64,000 nucleotides of DNA. It comes from CAWDLX01 sp963753485. Lineage in GTDB: Bacteria; Actinomycetota; Actinomycetes; Mycobacteriales; Micromonosporaceae. The stretch is taken from contig CAVWCL010000008.1 of NCBI GenBank assembly GCA_963753485.1, positions 124,001-188,000 on the forward strand, written 5' to 3'. The stretch's first letter is position 1. Each line of letters opens with the position of its first letter. A model generated the notes under the pieces. The model was given only the letters and a program-made list of their open reading frames with translations. It ran no database searches and had not been told where the DNA came from. The position numbers and the translations under genes were made by a program. Below, piece by piece: positions 10,026 to 18,795 of the stretch.

Positions 10026-10134
10026 CGGAGAGGATTAGCTGTATGCCTTTCGTGAACAGCAGAGACTCGATGAGGGAGGAACGCGAGCCGTCATCTCGTG
10101 AAACCAGCTCGCACCATTTCCGCGAGAGCAGCCT

Positions 10135-10443
10135 TCACGTCTGTCTTGATACCGCCTTTTGTATCCGCTGCAAAGCCTCCTCAGGGCTTAGACGTCGGAT
10201 AGATTCGTACGGATCAATTGGCTCGTCGCGCCACGAATACTTGCCCCCAGCCATCGCCGCAACGTGCCGGTTGTCTACTAGCAACGACTTTGCCTCAAGC
10301 CAAACACGACGTGCAGTCTCGACGTCGATGCCAATGTCGACAACACTTGTCTGCAGCGTCCTGGCTGTCATAGGCGCTTGTTCGTCACGCAACAACGCTA
10401 GGAAGACTTCCTCCGGGCTCGCCCGGAAATGGTCATCAAAGCT
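10135..10443 (-). pseudogene. Truncated gene with winged-helix-like domain
   Basis: A ~100-residue reading ends at 10135. It begins in FRASPEEVFLALLRDEQAP, continues through TARRVWLEAKSLL and AAMAGGKYSWRDEPI, and ends in an alpha-helical tail. The pattern (helix-turn-helix, then R-x-W, then a GGKYSW strand) resembles winged-helix modules at the front of larger actinobacterial proteins. No start codon fits in front of it, and it runs into the 3' end of the mannosyltransferase gene, so it looks like an interrupted gene. I do not recognise the full-length parent. Confidence 0.4.
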
Positions 10444-11789
10444 ATCGGGTGGCGACGAATGGCATGGCCGGCGAGCACGACGGCCATGCTGGCGCCGTAG
10501 GCCAGACGCTGGGTGAGCGACACGCTGAGACCGATCACGCCAGCGTATTGCGCCGCATAGGCGAGAGCCGGTACAGCGAGCCATTCCCAACGGGCACCCA
10601 GCGCGACCACGACTACCAACAGGACGGCGTACCAGGTGTAGGTCGGGCTGGTGAGGATCAACGCTGACCCCAGCGTCAGAGCGGCCGCGTGCCACGGCTC
10701 GTGGGGACGACTGGTTCTGGCGGCGACCGTCGCCACGACGACCAAGATGAGGACAGCCACCCCAGCGGCCACGGCGTCCGACATGGCCCAAGTCAGGAGG
10801 GGAAACCGACTGCCACTGCGGTAGCCCTCCTCCTGGAGGTAGCCGGGCAGGTACCCGATGACGGCCCCGCCAACGGCCAGGACGTGCGGTAGATAGACCA
10901 GCGCGAGTGCACTAAGCGCCGAGAGGATCGTTGCGATCGGATGGCGCCGTAACACTGACGGCACCACGAGTGCTGGCGTCAATTTGGTTGCGATAGCGAG
11001 CCCAAGCAGCGACCCGCCGCCGATGGCCCCCCACCGGGCCGACACCTGATCGCCCGATCTGCTGCTGAGGACGATCAGCGCGCCGGCGGTGATGCCGGCA
11101 GCCAACACATCGATGTGCCCGTTAGCGGTTGCCTCGATCGCGACTGCCGGGCACCAGGCCCATAGCACCGCGCGGCGCGAGTCGCGGCCGCCGCGGCCGA
11201 GCCCGACGAGCAGCAAGACTGTCGTGGCGATCACGAATGTCGCCTCAGCGGCCTTGATCGGGACCTCGCTGGGCTGTCCGCCGGACAGGTCATACACGCC
11301 GGCGAAGACTGCCTCAGCGACGGGGGGATAGATGGTATGGACGTTTGGTCGATTGATCCGGGTGCAGCCGGGAACGAGTGGCGTGCCGGTGCTCTGATCG
11401 TGAGCGTCGGCCCGCAGGCACCACGCTCCGTTGGCCGGCCACAGGTAGGCGTCGCGGAGTCCGATCAACGCCGGGTCTCCTGGTGCATAACGGTATGGGT
11501 CGATGCCGGCAGCTTGGACGCGCCCGTCCCAGATGTAGCGAAAAAAGTCGTCGCTGGTGCGGGGGCCGCGCGGCAAGGCCGTCAGTTGCAGAGCGATCGC
11601 GCCGAGGAGGATCAGCCATGTGGCGGAGCGTTGCGGCAGTCCCAGGACGCACCACGCACCGAACGCGAACGCCAGCCAGGTCAGGCCGATCAGGGCAAGC
11701 ATATCGATGTGCGACCCGGCCGTTCTGGTCTGCGACAGTGCCAACACTGACGCGGCGAGAGCGCCGACCGCTGCAACGGCGCGTTTCAT
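10398..11789 (-). CDS. GT87-like (DUF2029) membrane mannosyltransferase
   Basis: About 463 residues with many hydrophobic helices, of the polyprenyl-phosphate-sugar-dependent GT-C type. Supporting strings are the first-loop DDFFRYIWDGRVQAAGIDPY, typical of GT-C enzymes with an acidic pair, then NVHTIYPPVAEAVF and the helices of the C-terminal half. It would transfer mannose or a related sugar from a lipid carrier outside the membrane. The ATG at 11789 overlaps the stop of the upstream gene (ATGA), making it the last gene of a translationally coupled six-gene operon. The 3' end overlaps a truncated gene. Confidence 0.85.
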   Translation of the reverse strand: MKRAVAAVGALAASVLALSQTRTAGSHIDMLALIGLTWLAFAFGAWCVLGLPQRSATWLILLGAIALQLTALPRGPRTSDDFFRYIWDGRVQAAGIDPYRYAPGDPALIGLRDAYLWPANGAWCLRADAHDQSTGTPLVPGCTRINRPNVHTIYPPVAEAVFAGVYDLSGGQPSEVPIKAAEATFVIATTVLLLVGLGRGGRDSRRAVLWAWCPAVAIEATANGHIDVLAAGITAGALIVLSSRSGDQVSARWGAIGGGSLLGLAIATKLTPALVVPSVLRRHPIATILSALSALALVYLPHVLAVGGAVIGYLPGYLQEEGYRSGSRFPLLTWAMSDAVAAGVAVLILVVVATVAARTSRPHEPWHAAALTLGSALILTSPTYTWYAVLLVVVVALGARWEWLAVPALAYAAQYAGVIGLSVSLTQRLAYGASMAVVLAGHAIRRHPIALMTISGRARRKSS

Positions 11790-12211
11790 CGGTCGACCTG
11801 CACGGGTCGACAGCTGCGCCACCTGCTGATCAGGCAGCCGGCCACGACAACGGTCCAGATGACAACGAGGACGACGAGCAGGTTTCGCGGGTAGTCCAGT
11901 GGCAGACGGCTACGGTTGTCGGCCCTTCGTCCGGTGCCGATCAACAAAGGGATCGCCAGCACCGTGACGACGGCGCTGGCGAACAGGCCGCCGAGGACCC
12001 ACGGACGTGCCCAACGCACCAGCCTGCGGCTGAGGAGCGCGCCGACGGTAATCGCCAACGGCAGGGCGACGAGGTCGTGTGTTATAAGTACGCCAAGGAG
12101 GAATGCTAGCGCCCCGGCCTGGTTGAGGCCGGGGTCGGCGATGGCACCGACCACGGCGATGCCGATCGCGACGAGACCGACGATCACGAGGCTGACGCGG
12201 ATGGCATTCAC
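11786..12211 (-). CDS. Small membrane protein of glycan operon
   Basis: 141-residue protein with about four hydrophobic helices (VSLVIVGLVAIGIAVVGAI, then ALAFLLGVLITHDLVALPL and two more). The start is a GTG at 12211 overlapping the TGA of the upstream oxidoreductase gene (GTGA), and its own stop overlaps the next ATG (ATGA), so both boundaries are fixed by coupling. No family is recognised. Its place between a membrane molybdopterin oxidoreductase and a GT-C transferase suggests a membrane partner for one of them. Confidence 0.75.
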   Translation of the reverse strand: MNAIRVSLVIVGLVAIGIAVVGAIADPGLNQAGALAFLLGVLITHDLVALPLAITVGALLSRRLVRWARPWVLGGLFASAVVTVLAIPLLIGTGRRADNRSRLPLDYPRNLLVVLVVIWTVVVAGCLISRWRSCRPVQVDR

Positions 12212-13407
12212 GACAGCACCCGAAGCTCGGCGACCCACTTGGTCTGTAACGTGCCCGGTCGGTTGGGCGCGATGAGCCGGGCCGGGTAGCCGTGGTCGGG
12301 GTGCAATCGAGTTCCGTTGAGCTGCAAGGCGAGCAGGGTCAGGGGATCGCGAGTATGGGGCGGCTGCAGCAGCGACTGGTGATTGCCGCCCTGTTGCAGC
12401 GATACCACAGTCACGGTGCTGGTGGGCGGAGCTCCGACCAGTGCGATTAGGTCGGCGATGCGCACTCCCGTCCATACCGCGGTCGCGCTCCAGCCCTCCA
12501 CACAGGCGATCGGCAGTTCTGCGGCGGTTTGAGGCATCGCCACCAAGTCGGCCAGAGACAGTTCTCGTCTCCCGCGCGGGGAGGTGATGACCAGCCGGTA
12601 GGCCGGGTCGGCGAGACGATCGACGACGCCGGCGGCCACCGCTGACGTATTGACCGGTACGGCCTGCGGGCCGATGTCGGGGCGGCGCGGCGCGAGGAGG
12701 GCAAGTCCCCTGAGCGTCACCACGGTCTGACCGACCGTGGTGACGGTGACCACGGTCATGGTTGCCGCAACCGCGCTAAGCACCCGGCGTCGCGACAACT
12801 GCACTGAGGCGACTTCCGCGATCACACCGGGTCGGCTCAGTGCCTCTCGAATGGTGGGCAGCTTGACGGCGACGTGGATGAGCAACGCCCCCATGACAAG
12901 CCACGCGCCCCAATAGTGGCCGGCCAGAAAGGCAAACGGCATAGCGCTATACCAGTAGGTGATATTGAGCAGTCCTGAAACCATCTGAAACAGACCGCCG
13001 GCGGCCAGCAAGAGTACAGCCACTCGCTCCAACGCGTGCATGACGTCGCGGGCGGGTGGCCACGTGAATAGCTTAGGATAGACCGACCACAGCTTGGCTG
13101 AGAGCAGCGGAACGATCGCCAGGCCGGTGGCGACGTGCAAGCCTTGCGTCGCACGGTACAGGCCAACTGGCCGTGACGGCCACCAAAACCAATTGGGCGG
13201 ATGCTGGATAAGGTGACTCAGGATTCCGGTAGCGAAACAGACGACGAAACAGCTACCGAGTGCCAGACCGAGCTGACTGGTCAGCCGGGGGCTGCGGCCG
13301 TTTGCGGCGGAAGCCCCGCTGCGGAACGGCCCGCGTCGCCACCGCTCCGGCGGCCTTGGCAGTGGTCGGCGCAGCAGCCGCACTAACGAATCAACCGAGC
13401 GAACCAT
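12208..13407 (-). CDS. Membrane-anchored sulfite-oxidase-family molybdopterin oxidoreductase
   Basis: 399 residues. The N-terminal half has 4-5 membrane helices with cytochrome-b-like histidines (ILSHLIQH, GLHVATGLAIVPLL, LLIHVAVK). A twin-arginine-like SRRRVLSAVAA segment leads to the C-terminal SUOX-type domain. The latter contains IACVEGWSATAVWTGVRI, where the Cys is the expected molybdenum ligand, and HPDHGYPARLIAPNRPG. It would be a periplasm-facing oxidoreductase passing electrons through a membrane heme module; the substrate is unknown. It starts 25 bp inside the end of the upstream methyltransferase gene. Confidence 0.85.
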   Translation of the reverse strand: MVRSVDSLVRLLRRPLPRPPERWRRGPFRSGASAANGRSPRLTSQLGLALGSCFVVCFATGILSHLIQHPPNWFWWPSRPVGLYRATQGLHVATGLAIVPLLSAKLWSVYPKLFTWPPARDVMHALERVAVLLLAAGGLFQMVSGLLNITYWYSAMPFAFLAGHYWGAWLVMGALLIHVAVKLPTIREALSRPGVIAEVASVQLSRRRVLSAVAATMTVVTVTTVGQTVVTLRGLALLAPRRPDIGPQAVPVNTSAVAAGVVDRLADPAYRLVITSPRGRRELSLADLVAMPQTAAELPIACVEGWSATAVWTGVRIADLIALVGAPPTSTVTVVSLQQGGNHQSLLQPPHTRDPLTLLALQLNGTRLHPDHGYPARLIAPNRPGTLQTKWVAELRVLS

Positions 13408-14048
13408 CGGCCCTCCTCGGTCCAGCGTTCCTTGAACGTGAGCCGCGTCGCTGCGGCGAGGTCGGCGATGTCGTCGCTCGATACGCTTGCCCAGCCAAAC
13501 GGTGCGCTCGTGGCTCCGTCGTAGTGCAGCCGGACCCGGCCCCGCCAGGACGGCGTTCCGGGTGGCGACACCTCAGCGAGCACCGTGCCGCCTGCGCTCA
13601 GAAGTCGCCGGCACCGTCGCAGCAGCAGCAAGGGATCGCCACCGATACCGAGGTTTCCGTCGGCCAGGAGCACTGTCTGCCAGCGTCCCTCGCGGGGTAG
13701 GGGACGGAAGATGTCGCTTTGGATGGCTGGGGCGCCCCGGAGTCGGGCGTGACGGACGGCGTCAACGGCGAGGTCGACGCCGAGTACGTCGAAGCCAGCT
13801 TCGGCTAGCGCGAGCGACAGTCGGCCTGGGCCGCAGCCCAGGTCAAGGGTGGCATGGCCGCATCGCGACAACAAGGTCTCGTCTCCGGCCCGAGGCAGCA
13901 GCCAGGAGGCAGCATCGATGCGCGCGATCCGCCGACCGATCTGATCTATGACGTGTAGCTGGCCCGACCGACCGGCGATGACGTCACGCAATGCCGTCCC
14001 GTACACCGCGATCGGCGGTGCGGCAGTGGGCGCGGATCGCACGGTCAC
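13383..14048 (-). CDS. Class I SAM-dependent methyltransferase
   Basis: About 221 residues. Motif I is ATLDLGCGPGRLSLALAEAG, motif II GVDLAVDAVRHAR, and a post-motif loop VLLADGNLGIGGDP follows. This is the Rossmann methyltransferase of the actinobacterial DUF2064/GT2 neighbourhood; the methyl acceptor is unknown, plausibly a sugar or lipid intermediate made by the operon. I place the start at the GTG at 14048, which overlaps the stop of the DUF2064 gene (GTGA). A longer frame to 14291 lies entirely inside that gene and is not needed. Confidence 0.85.
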   Translation of the reverse strand: MTVRSAPTAAPPIAVYGTALRDVIAGRSGQLHVIDQIGRRIARIDAASWLLPRAGDETLLSRCGHATLDLGCGPGRLSLALAEAGFDVLGVDLAVDAVRHARLRGAPAIQSDIFRPLPREGRWQTVLLADGNLGIGGDPLLLLRRCRRLLSAGGTVLAEVSPPGTPSWRGRVRLHYDGATSAPFGWASVSSDDIADLAAATRLTFKERWTEEGRWFARLIR

Positions 14049-14683
14049 GCGTGTGAGCCCATCGGTATGTGGGTCGCGACTGCGCGGCAGAACCGCGTGC
14101 CGGCCGCGAGGCTCGCTACCGCGAAGGCGTCGGCTGCGGTGTCCACGTCGCGCAGCCTCGGCCCGAGCTCGACCATCAGTCCTCGAGCGCGCAATGCAGC
14201 CACCGTCCGCCGGCCAGTCTGGGCGGTGGACATTGCAACGCCAACCACGGCCGCCGCCTGCCGTGGGTCGCGTAGCCCGAGCGCCCACCAACCACCGTCG
14301 TCGGCCGGCGCCACGACCGCGTCGGCGCGGTCAAGTGCGCGTCCCAGTTCGCGAAGTAGTTCGATCGTCAGCTGGGGCGTGTCCATGCCCACGAGGAGGG
14401 ATCCAGTGGTTGCATCGCCAGCGTCGCCGAACGCGTGGGCGATGCGTTGGGCCAAGCCCTCGCCACGTTGGGGCAGCACGCGCCAGCCAGCCGGCGCGTC
14501 GTAATACCCCAGTAATGCGAGCGTGCGATGGGGAGCATCCGTTTGGTCGACCACGTCGATCGTGTCCAACAGCGCAGCCTCCGCCACTGCGGCGGCCTGC
14601 TCAGCAGTACACGGTGGAGATAGCCGCGTCTTCACGTGGCCCGGAACCGGCTCCTTGGCGAGTACGATCAGCGACGGAATCAT
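14045..14683 (-). CDS. DUF2064/TIGR04282 family glycosyltransferase-like protein
   Basis: 212 residues of a GT-A fold nucleotidyl/glycosyl transferase-like protein. Signature strings are LIVLAKEPVPGHVKTRLSPP at the start, SLLVGMDTPQL (the metal/sugar-nucleotide strand) and VVAPADDGGWWALGL. Family members sit beside GT2 enzymes and are thought to handle activated sugars; the reaction is not established. The ATG at 14683 overlaps the stop of the upstream GT2 gene (ATGA), and its own end overlaps the methyltransferase start. Confidence 0.85.
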   Translation of the reverse strand: MIPSLIVLAKEPVPGHVKTRLSPPCTAEQAAAVAEAALLDTIDVVDQTDAPHRTLALLGYYDAPAGWRVLPQRGEGLAQRIAHAFGDAGDATTGSLLVGMDTPQLTIELLRELGRALDRADAVVAPADDGGWWALGLRDPRQAAAVVGVAMSTAQTGRRTVAALRARGLMVELGPRLRDVDTAADAFAVASLAAGTRFCRAVATHIPMGSHA

Positions 14684-15345
14684 GGGCGGGTCCGAGCCAG
14701 GGCTATCACCCGGCTCATGTCCCTTAGCGTTCGGACAGTGCCGCGCACCGAACCGGTGACCTTCGATCTGCCGCCGACGCGTGGCCCGTAGCTGACATCG
14801 ACCTCAGCGATCCGCCAGCCCGCCGCCGCGGCGCGCACGACCATCTCGAGGGGATAGCCGAAGCGTCGATCCCGCAGATCCAGGCTGAGCAGCGCCTCCC
14901 GCCGAGCTGCCCGCATCGGGCCGAGATCATGTACCGGCGCCCCTACGCCGCGACGCAGCTGCCACGACAGCGCCGCGTTGCCCCATCGGGCGTGGACCGG
15001 GAAGGCCCTCGGAGTCGTCCGGCGGCGTCGGCCGAGCACGAGGTCGGCCTGCCCGGCCAACACCGGGTGGGCGACGCGTGTGAGCTCTGCCGGATCGAGC
15101 GAGCCATCCGCATCCATGAAACAGACGACGTCGGCGGTGGCTGCGACTAAACCACTGTGGGCGGCGGCTCCGAAGCCAGCGGGTCGCGCGTGGACCACCA
15201 TCGCAGCCATGTTGCGCGCGATGTCAACTGATCCGTCGGTCGACCCATTGTCCGCGACGATTGCGCGAAAGCCCTTGGGGATCGCCGCCAGCACCATGGG
15301 CAGCGCCGTCGCCTCGTTCAGGCATGGCAGCACCACATCGATCAC
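14680..15345 (-). CDS. Family 2 glycosyltransferase (first gene of glycan operon)
   Basis: About 221 residues of an inverting GT-A glycosyltransferase like dolichol/undecaprenyl-phosphate mannose synthases. Motifs: VVLPCLNEATALPMVL (nucleotide binding), IVADNGSTDGS, and CFMDADGSL with the DxD. A later block LEMVVRAAAAGWRIAEVDV is typical of the family. The product could feed the GT-C transferase that ends this operon. The start is uncertain: I take GTG 15345 directly before the first strand, but GTG 15387 is equally open and neither has a strong ribosome site. Confidence 0.85.
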   Translation of the reverse strand: MIDVVLPCLNEATALPMVLAAIPKGFRAIVADNGSTDGSVDIARNMAAMVVHARPAGFGAAAHSGLVAATADVVCFMDADGSLDPAELTRVAHPVLAGQADLVLGRRRRTTPRAFPVHARWGNAALSWQLRRGVGAPVHDLGPMRAARREALLSLDLRDRRFGYPLEMVVRAAAAGWRIAEVDVSYGPRVGGRSKVTGSVRGTVRTLRDMSRVIALARTRP

Positions 15346-15506
15346 CAACGCAACGTTACGCCCGTGCCGACGGCAAGGGACCGCCACGCATGCTTACGAG
15401 GTGAGGATCGAGATCTTACGGATCGGAAACGTTCCCGCTCAAAGAGGTTGCCCGCCGCTACGTTTGGGGACCGATCGAGGATGCCGAACGGCGACCGGGA
15501 GCTTAG

Positions 15507-16550
15507 ATGCGTGTGCTGGTGACTGGCGCTGCGGGTTTCATCGGCACGCGCCTGTTCGCGCTGCTGCAGACCGAGCCGGACGTCGAGGTCGTCGGCGTCG
15601 ACCTGCTCCACCCGGCCGCACACCGAAAATGCGAGATGCCCGACGGCGTGCTCCTCGGCGACGTCCGCGACCCCACGGTCATCGCCACCGCGATGCGCGG
15701 CACCGACGTCGTCGTGCACCTGGCCGCGATGGTCGGGCAAGGCATCGACCTCGCCGATATGCCGGAGTACGTGTCCTGCAACGATTTCGCCACCGCGGTG
15801 TTGTTGGCGGCGATGGCCACCGCCGGGGTCCGCCGCCTGGTCCTCGCCAGCTCGATGGTGGTGTATGGCGAGGGCGCATACGAATGCGACGTTCACGGCT
15901 CGGTTCGGCCCGCTCCGCGACGCCAGGCCGACCTCGCCCAAGGCCGCTTCGAACCGAACTGTCCACGGTGCGCTCGTCAACTGAGCCCATCGTTAGTCAA
16001 CGAAGACGCACCGATCGACCCACGGAGCGTCTACGCCGCCACCAAGGTCGCCCAGGAGCACCTCTGCGGCGCCTGGGCCGCCGCAAGCGGTGGTCGCTGC
16101 ATCGCCCTGCGTTATCACAATGTGTACGGTCCCGGAATGCCGCGGGACACACCGTACGCCGGAGTCGCCGCGATTTTCCGATCTGCGCTCGAACACGGAG
16201 CTGCCCCACGAGTCTTCGAGGACGGCCAGCAACGACGCGACTTCGTCCACGTCACCGACGTGGCCCGGGCCAACCAGGCCGCAATGCGAGCCATAGACCA
16301 ACTCGACGGCGGCCAGCTTCGCGCCTACAACGTGGCATCAGGTTTGCCGCGCACCGTGGCCGACATGGCCAAAGCTCTATCCGAGTGCCTCCACGGGCCG
16401 ACCCCCGCCATCACAGGCGAGTACCGCCCCGGCGATGTCCGCCACGTCGTCGCGTCGCCAGCTCGGGCTCAGCGAGAGCTCGGTTTCGTGGCGTCCGTCG
16501 GGTTCGCCGACGGCATTGCCGAGTTCGCGACGGCGCCGTTGCGGGCCTAG
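15507..16550 (+). CDS. NAD-dependent epimerase/dehydratase (extended SDR)
   Basis: 347 residues. The start MRVLVTGAAGFIGTRLF carries the GxxGxxG cofactor loop, the active site is SSMVVYGEG plus SVYAATKVAQEHL (YxxxK), and RYHNVYGPGMP is the substrate loop typical of GalE/RmlB-type sugar-nucleotide enzymes. An insertion (FEPNCPRCARQL) with two cysteines precedes the active-site Tyr and is common in a subgroup with a CPRC-type insert. GGGAG precedes the ATG. It is divergent from the glycan operon and probably makes one of its sugar nucleotides. Confidence 0.9.
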   Translation: MRVLVTGAAGFIGTRLFALLQTEPDVEVVGVDLLHPAAHRKCEMPDGVLLGDVRDPTVIATAMRGTDVVVHLAAMVGQGIDLADMPEYVSCNDFATAVLLAAMATAGVRRLVLASSMVVYGEGAYECDVHGSVRPAPRRQADLAQGRFEPNCPRCARQLSPSLVNEDAPIDPRSVYAATKVAQEHLCGAWAAASGGRCIALRYHNVYGPGMPRDTPYAGVAAIFRSALEHGAAPRVFEDGQQRRDFVHVTDVARANQAAMRAIDQLDGGQLRAYNVASGLPRTVADMAKALSECLHGPTPAITGEYRPGDVRHVVASPARAQRELGFVASVGFADGIAEFATAPLRA

Positions 16551-16598
16551 CCGATCACAAGGACGCGGTGCTCATCGGTCCGTCGTACGCCTCGACTG

Positions 16599-17063
16599 CT
16601 ACCTGCCTGAGCGGGCTGACGCGGACTGGGCGCGACCGCACGGCGTCCTGGCCGGCCGGAGCGCGAGCGCGTGCAAGTCCGGCCCGGTCTGGCCATCCCG
16701 CCAGGCCTCGGCCAGGTAAGTGAACTCGTTCATGATGCCGACCACGCTGCGGTTGGCGGTCGGCGCGATGCGCCGGTCCTGCATCCGTTGCAGCTCCTCG
16801 TCCACGATCGCGACCGCCGCGCTGTGTGCGGACAGCGTCACGGCGATCTGTGCGGGGATTCTGGCCGGCAGCGTGGCCGCCGGAGCCAGGGGCAGCAGGA
16901 CGGGCATCAGGGTGGGTTCGTTGACCAGCAGGACGACCTGGGGTCGCCAGAACAGCGCGGTCGCGTACCACTCGCCCAGCAGTGTGGTCGAGCCCTCACC
17001 CACGCCGAGGGTCGGTCGACCGTACCGTTGCAGCAACGTCCTAGTCGCGCGCACGATGAGCAC
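16599..17063 (-). CDS. DUF6933 domain protein
   Basis: 154 residues beginning VLIVRATRTLLQRYG, with GEWYATALFWRPQVVLLVNE and the conserved TANRSVVGIMNEF before the C-terminus. This matches the DUF6933 family of small actinobacterial and proteobacterial proteins of unknown function. I set the start at GTG 17063 because the domain begins there; 27 codons further upstream remain open but do not match the family. It is convergent with the epimerase and upstream of no obvious operon partner. Confidence 0.8.
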   Translation of the reverse strand: MLIVRATRTLLQRYGRPTLGVGEGSTTLLGEWYATALFWRPQVVLLVNEPTLMPVLLPLAPAATLPARIPAQIAVTLSAHSAAVAIVDEELQRMQDRRIAPTANRSVVGIMNEFTYLAEAWRDGQTGPDLHALALRPARTPCGRAQSASARSGR

Positions 17064-17306
17064 CGTCTCATCTTGCCGGTGACGCGGACGGTCGTGGACA
17101 CCCGTCCCGCGCGCCACCGCCACCGACGCGTCCACGACGACCACGCCGCGTCGCCTCGCATACGACGTCCGAGAGCTGTGGAGTGCCGGCCGAGATCTCG
17201 GACGTATCCCAGGCCTCTTGCGGGCAACGCTCTCGTTGCGCGAGCGCTGACAGTCAAGCGCCGGCCCAGCCGGGGCGCTGCCCCGTGCTCCGACTGGTGT
17301 TGGGGG

Positions 17307-17747
17307 TCAGTCCGGCCCCAGCGTGCCCAGGCCGTACGGGCGGCAGCACCGCTTGTACTTGCGACCCGAGCCGCACCAACACGGCCCGACGCGGTCCGGT
17401 GGCCACGCCACCAATCCCTCGGCGGCGTGACGCACGTCGGGGTGGTAGTCACGCAGGTCGTCGCCGGTCGGGCGTTGCACGCCGCGGCGGGCCAGCCATG
17501 CCTCGAAGCCGCGCAGTTCGGCCGCGACCTGGTTGACCGCCATGCCCGTGTCCCGTTCGGCGAACACACAATGCCGCTCGACCCGGCGCCGGTGCTCCTC
17601 CCAGGTGGCGCCGACATCGCCGGCTAGGTGCGGCCACCGTGCCATCAGGGCACGGTGCTGCGATTCAGGCCACAAGACCATCACGACGGCCGCCTCGTAG
17701 GCGTAGCGACCGTCGCTGCCGGCCGGTGACCATGCCGGCGCTCTCAT
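17307..17747 (-). CDS. SEC-C motif protein
   Basis: 146 residues ending in a zinc-binding SEC-C module, PCWCGSGRKYKRCCRPYGLG, as at the C-terminus of SecA and many stand-alone proteins. The N-terminal part is helical (LRGFEAWLARRGVQRPTGDD). The ATG at 17747 overlaps the stop of the upstream gene (ATGA), so the two are translationally coupled. The same two-gene arrangement, with a decayed SEC-C partner, is found at 27.16-27.93 kb. The role is unknown; SEC-C modules bind zinc and often mediate contacts with proteins or nucleic acid-protein complexes. Confidence 0.8.
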   Translation of the reverse strand: MRAPAWSPAGSDGRYAYEAAVVMVLWPESQHRALMARWPHLAGDVGATWEEHRRRVERHCVFAERDTGMAVNQVAAELRGFEAWLARRGVQRPTGDDLRDYHPDVRHAAEGLVAWPPDRVGPCWCGSGRKYKRCCRPYGLGTLGPD

Positions 17748-18322
17748 CGCGTCCGTCCTCCCGCCGTGGCCTTGTGCAGCAGCCCACCCCATTCCGGGAC
17801 GAGGTCGACCAGGTCATCGACCGGCAGCGCCACGCCAAGCTTGACGCACTCGTCGATCACCATCCCGGCCCGCTCGACCACAAAGTCGGGCGTGTACTCC
17901 AGCAGCGTCTCGGCGCCAGCCTCCCGGCACGCGTACAGTCCACAAAGGATGCCGGTCGCTAACTCCGTAGCGGTCGCGGCCAGGCCGAGCTCGGCGCGGC
18001 GGGCCAGGTCATCCAGGCACCGTTGGAGATCCTCATCGAGGATCTCATCGGCAGCCTCGCCCGGCCCGACGTAGCCCCGACCGGGATGGTACCCGGCCCG
18101 GCCGTTGATCTCGTCAATATCATGGGAGCTGATCGCCCACTCGACATCCGCCGCGACCGCCTCCCGATTCGCCTCGACCAGCCGCAGCCGCGCCACCTCC
18201 TCCACCGGCTCACCCAACTCCGGCCGAAGCGTGAGGAGATGGTCGAGCAACTCACCCTTCTCAACCAAGGTGAGTGAGGCCAGTACCGACGCCTCCCTGC
18301 CGACCGTGCGGCGCGTGGCCAT
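17744..18322 (-). CDS. Hypothetical helical protein, partner of SEC-C protein
   Basis: 192 residues, mostly alpha-helical and acidic. A central conserved block reads DIDEINGRAGYHPGRGYVGP, followed by AADEILDEDLQRCLDDLAR and LATGILCGLYACREAG. A strong ribosome site (AGGGAGGA) fixes the ATG at 18322. A close paralogue with the same central block lies at 27295-27927. No known domain is recognised. Coupling to the downstream SEC-C gene suggests they act together. Confidence 0.75.
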   Translation of the reverse strand: MATRRTVGREASVLASLTLVEKGELLDHLLTLRPELGEPVEEVARLRLVEANREAVAADVEWAISSHDIDEINGRAGYHPGRGYVGPGEAADEILDEDLQRCLDDLARRAELGLAATATELATGILCGLYACREAGAETLLEYTPDFVVERAGMVIDECVKLGVALPVDDLVDLVPEWGGLLHKATAGGRTR

Positions 18323-18795
18323 TGCGTCCTCCCTCTGCCCAGCGTGCCTCGACGCGCACCATACCGACGGCCCCAGCCACGACCGGCCAGACACGCCGCC
18401 AGAACGCGACGTCGTAGCCAGGTGATCCGCCCGTGCCCGCAGGCGCGCCACGCGGCAGGGCGCAGGAAACGGTCCTGGCCGTCCCGGGCACGCACCCGGC
18501 GTGGCCGGGCGGGCCGTGCCTGACCAGGGCGCAGTCGCGATCCGTCACACAACGTCGGCTGGGACGCTCGTCACGAGTGACGAAACCAGGACTGCGGGGC
18601 CCCATCGGGAGTGACGTCCAACATGGCATCGGCCCTCATCCCGCGCCCACGTCCAATCGGCCTGGCCCGCCACCGAACCGGCGCCAGGACGCCACTCGTC
18701 GCGCCGAAATCCCCACCAAGCCGACCGGAAACGCGGGGCCGCCCAGCTCTGCGACCACGAACACGCCTTCTCGATAGGAGACCCACTTTCTTGGC
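18323..18795. other. Intergenic region, no supported gene
   Basis: About 470 bp between the SEC-C pair and the ABC operon. It carries the ribosome site and promoter of the leftward SEC-C pair at its left end. The remaining open frames are low-complexity, Pro/Arg-rich and lack family similarity. I see nothing else. Confidence 0.5.
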
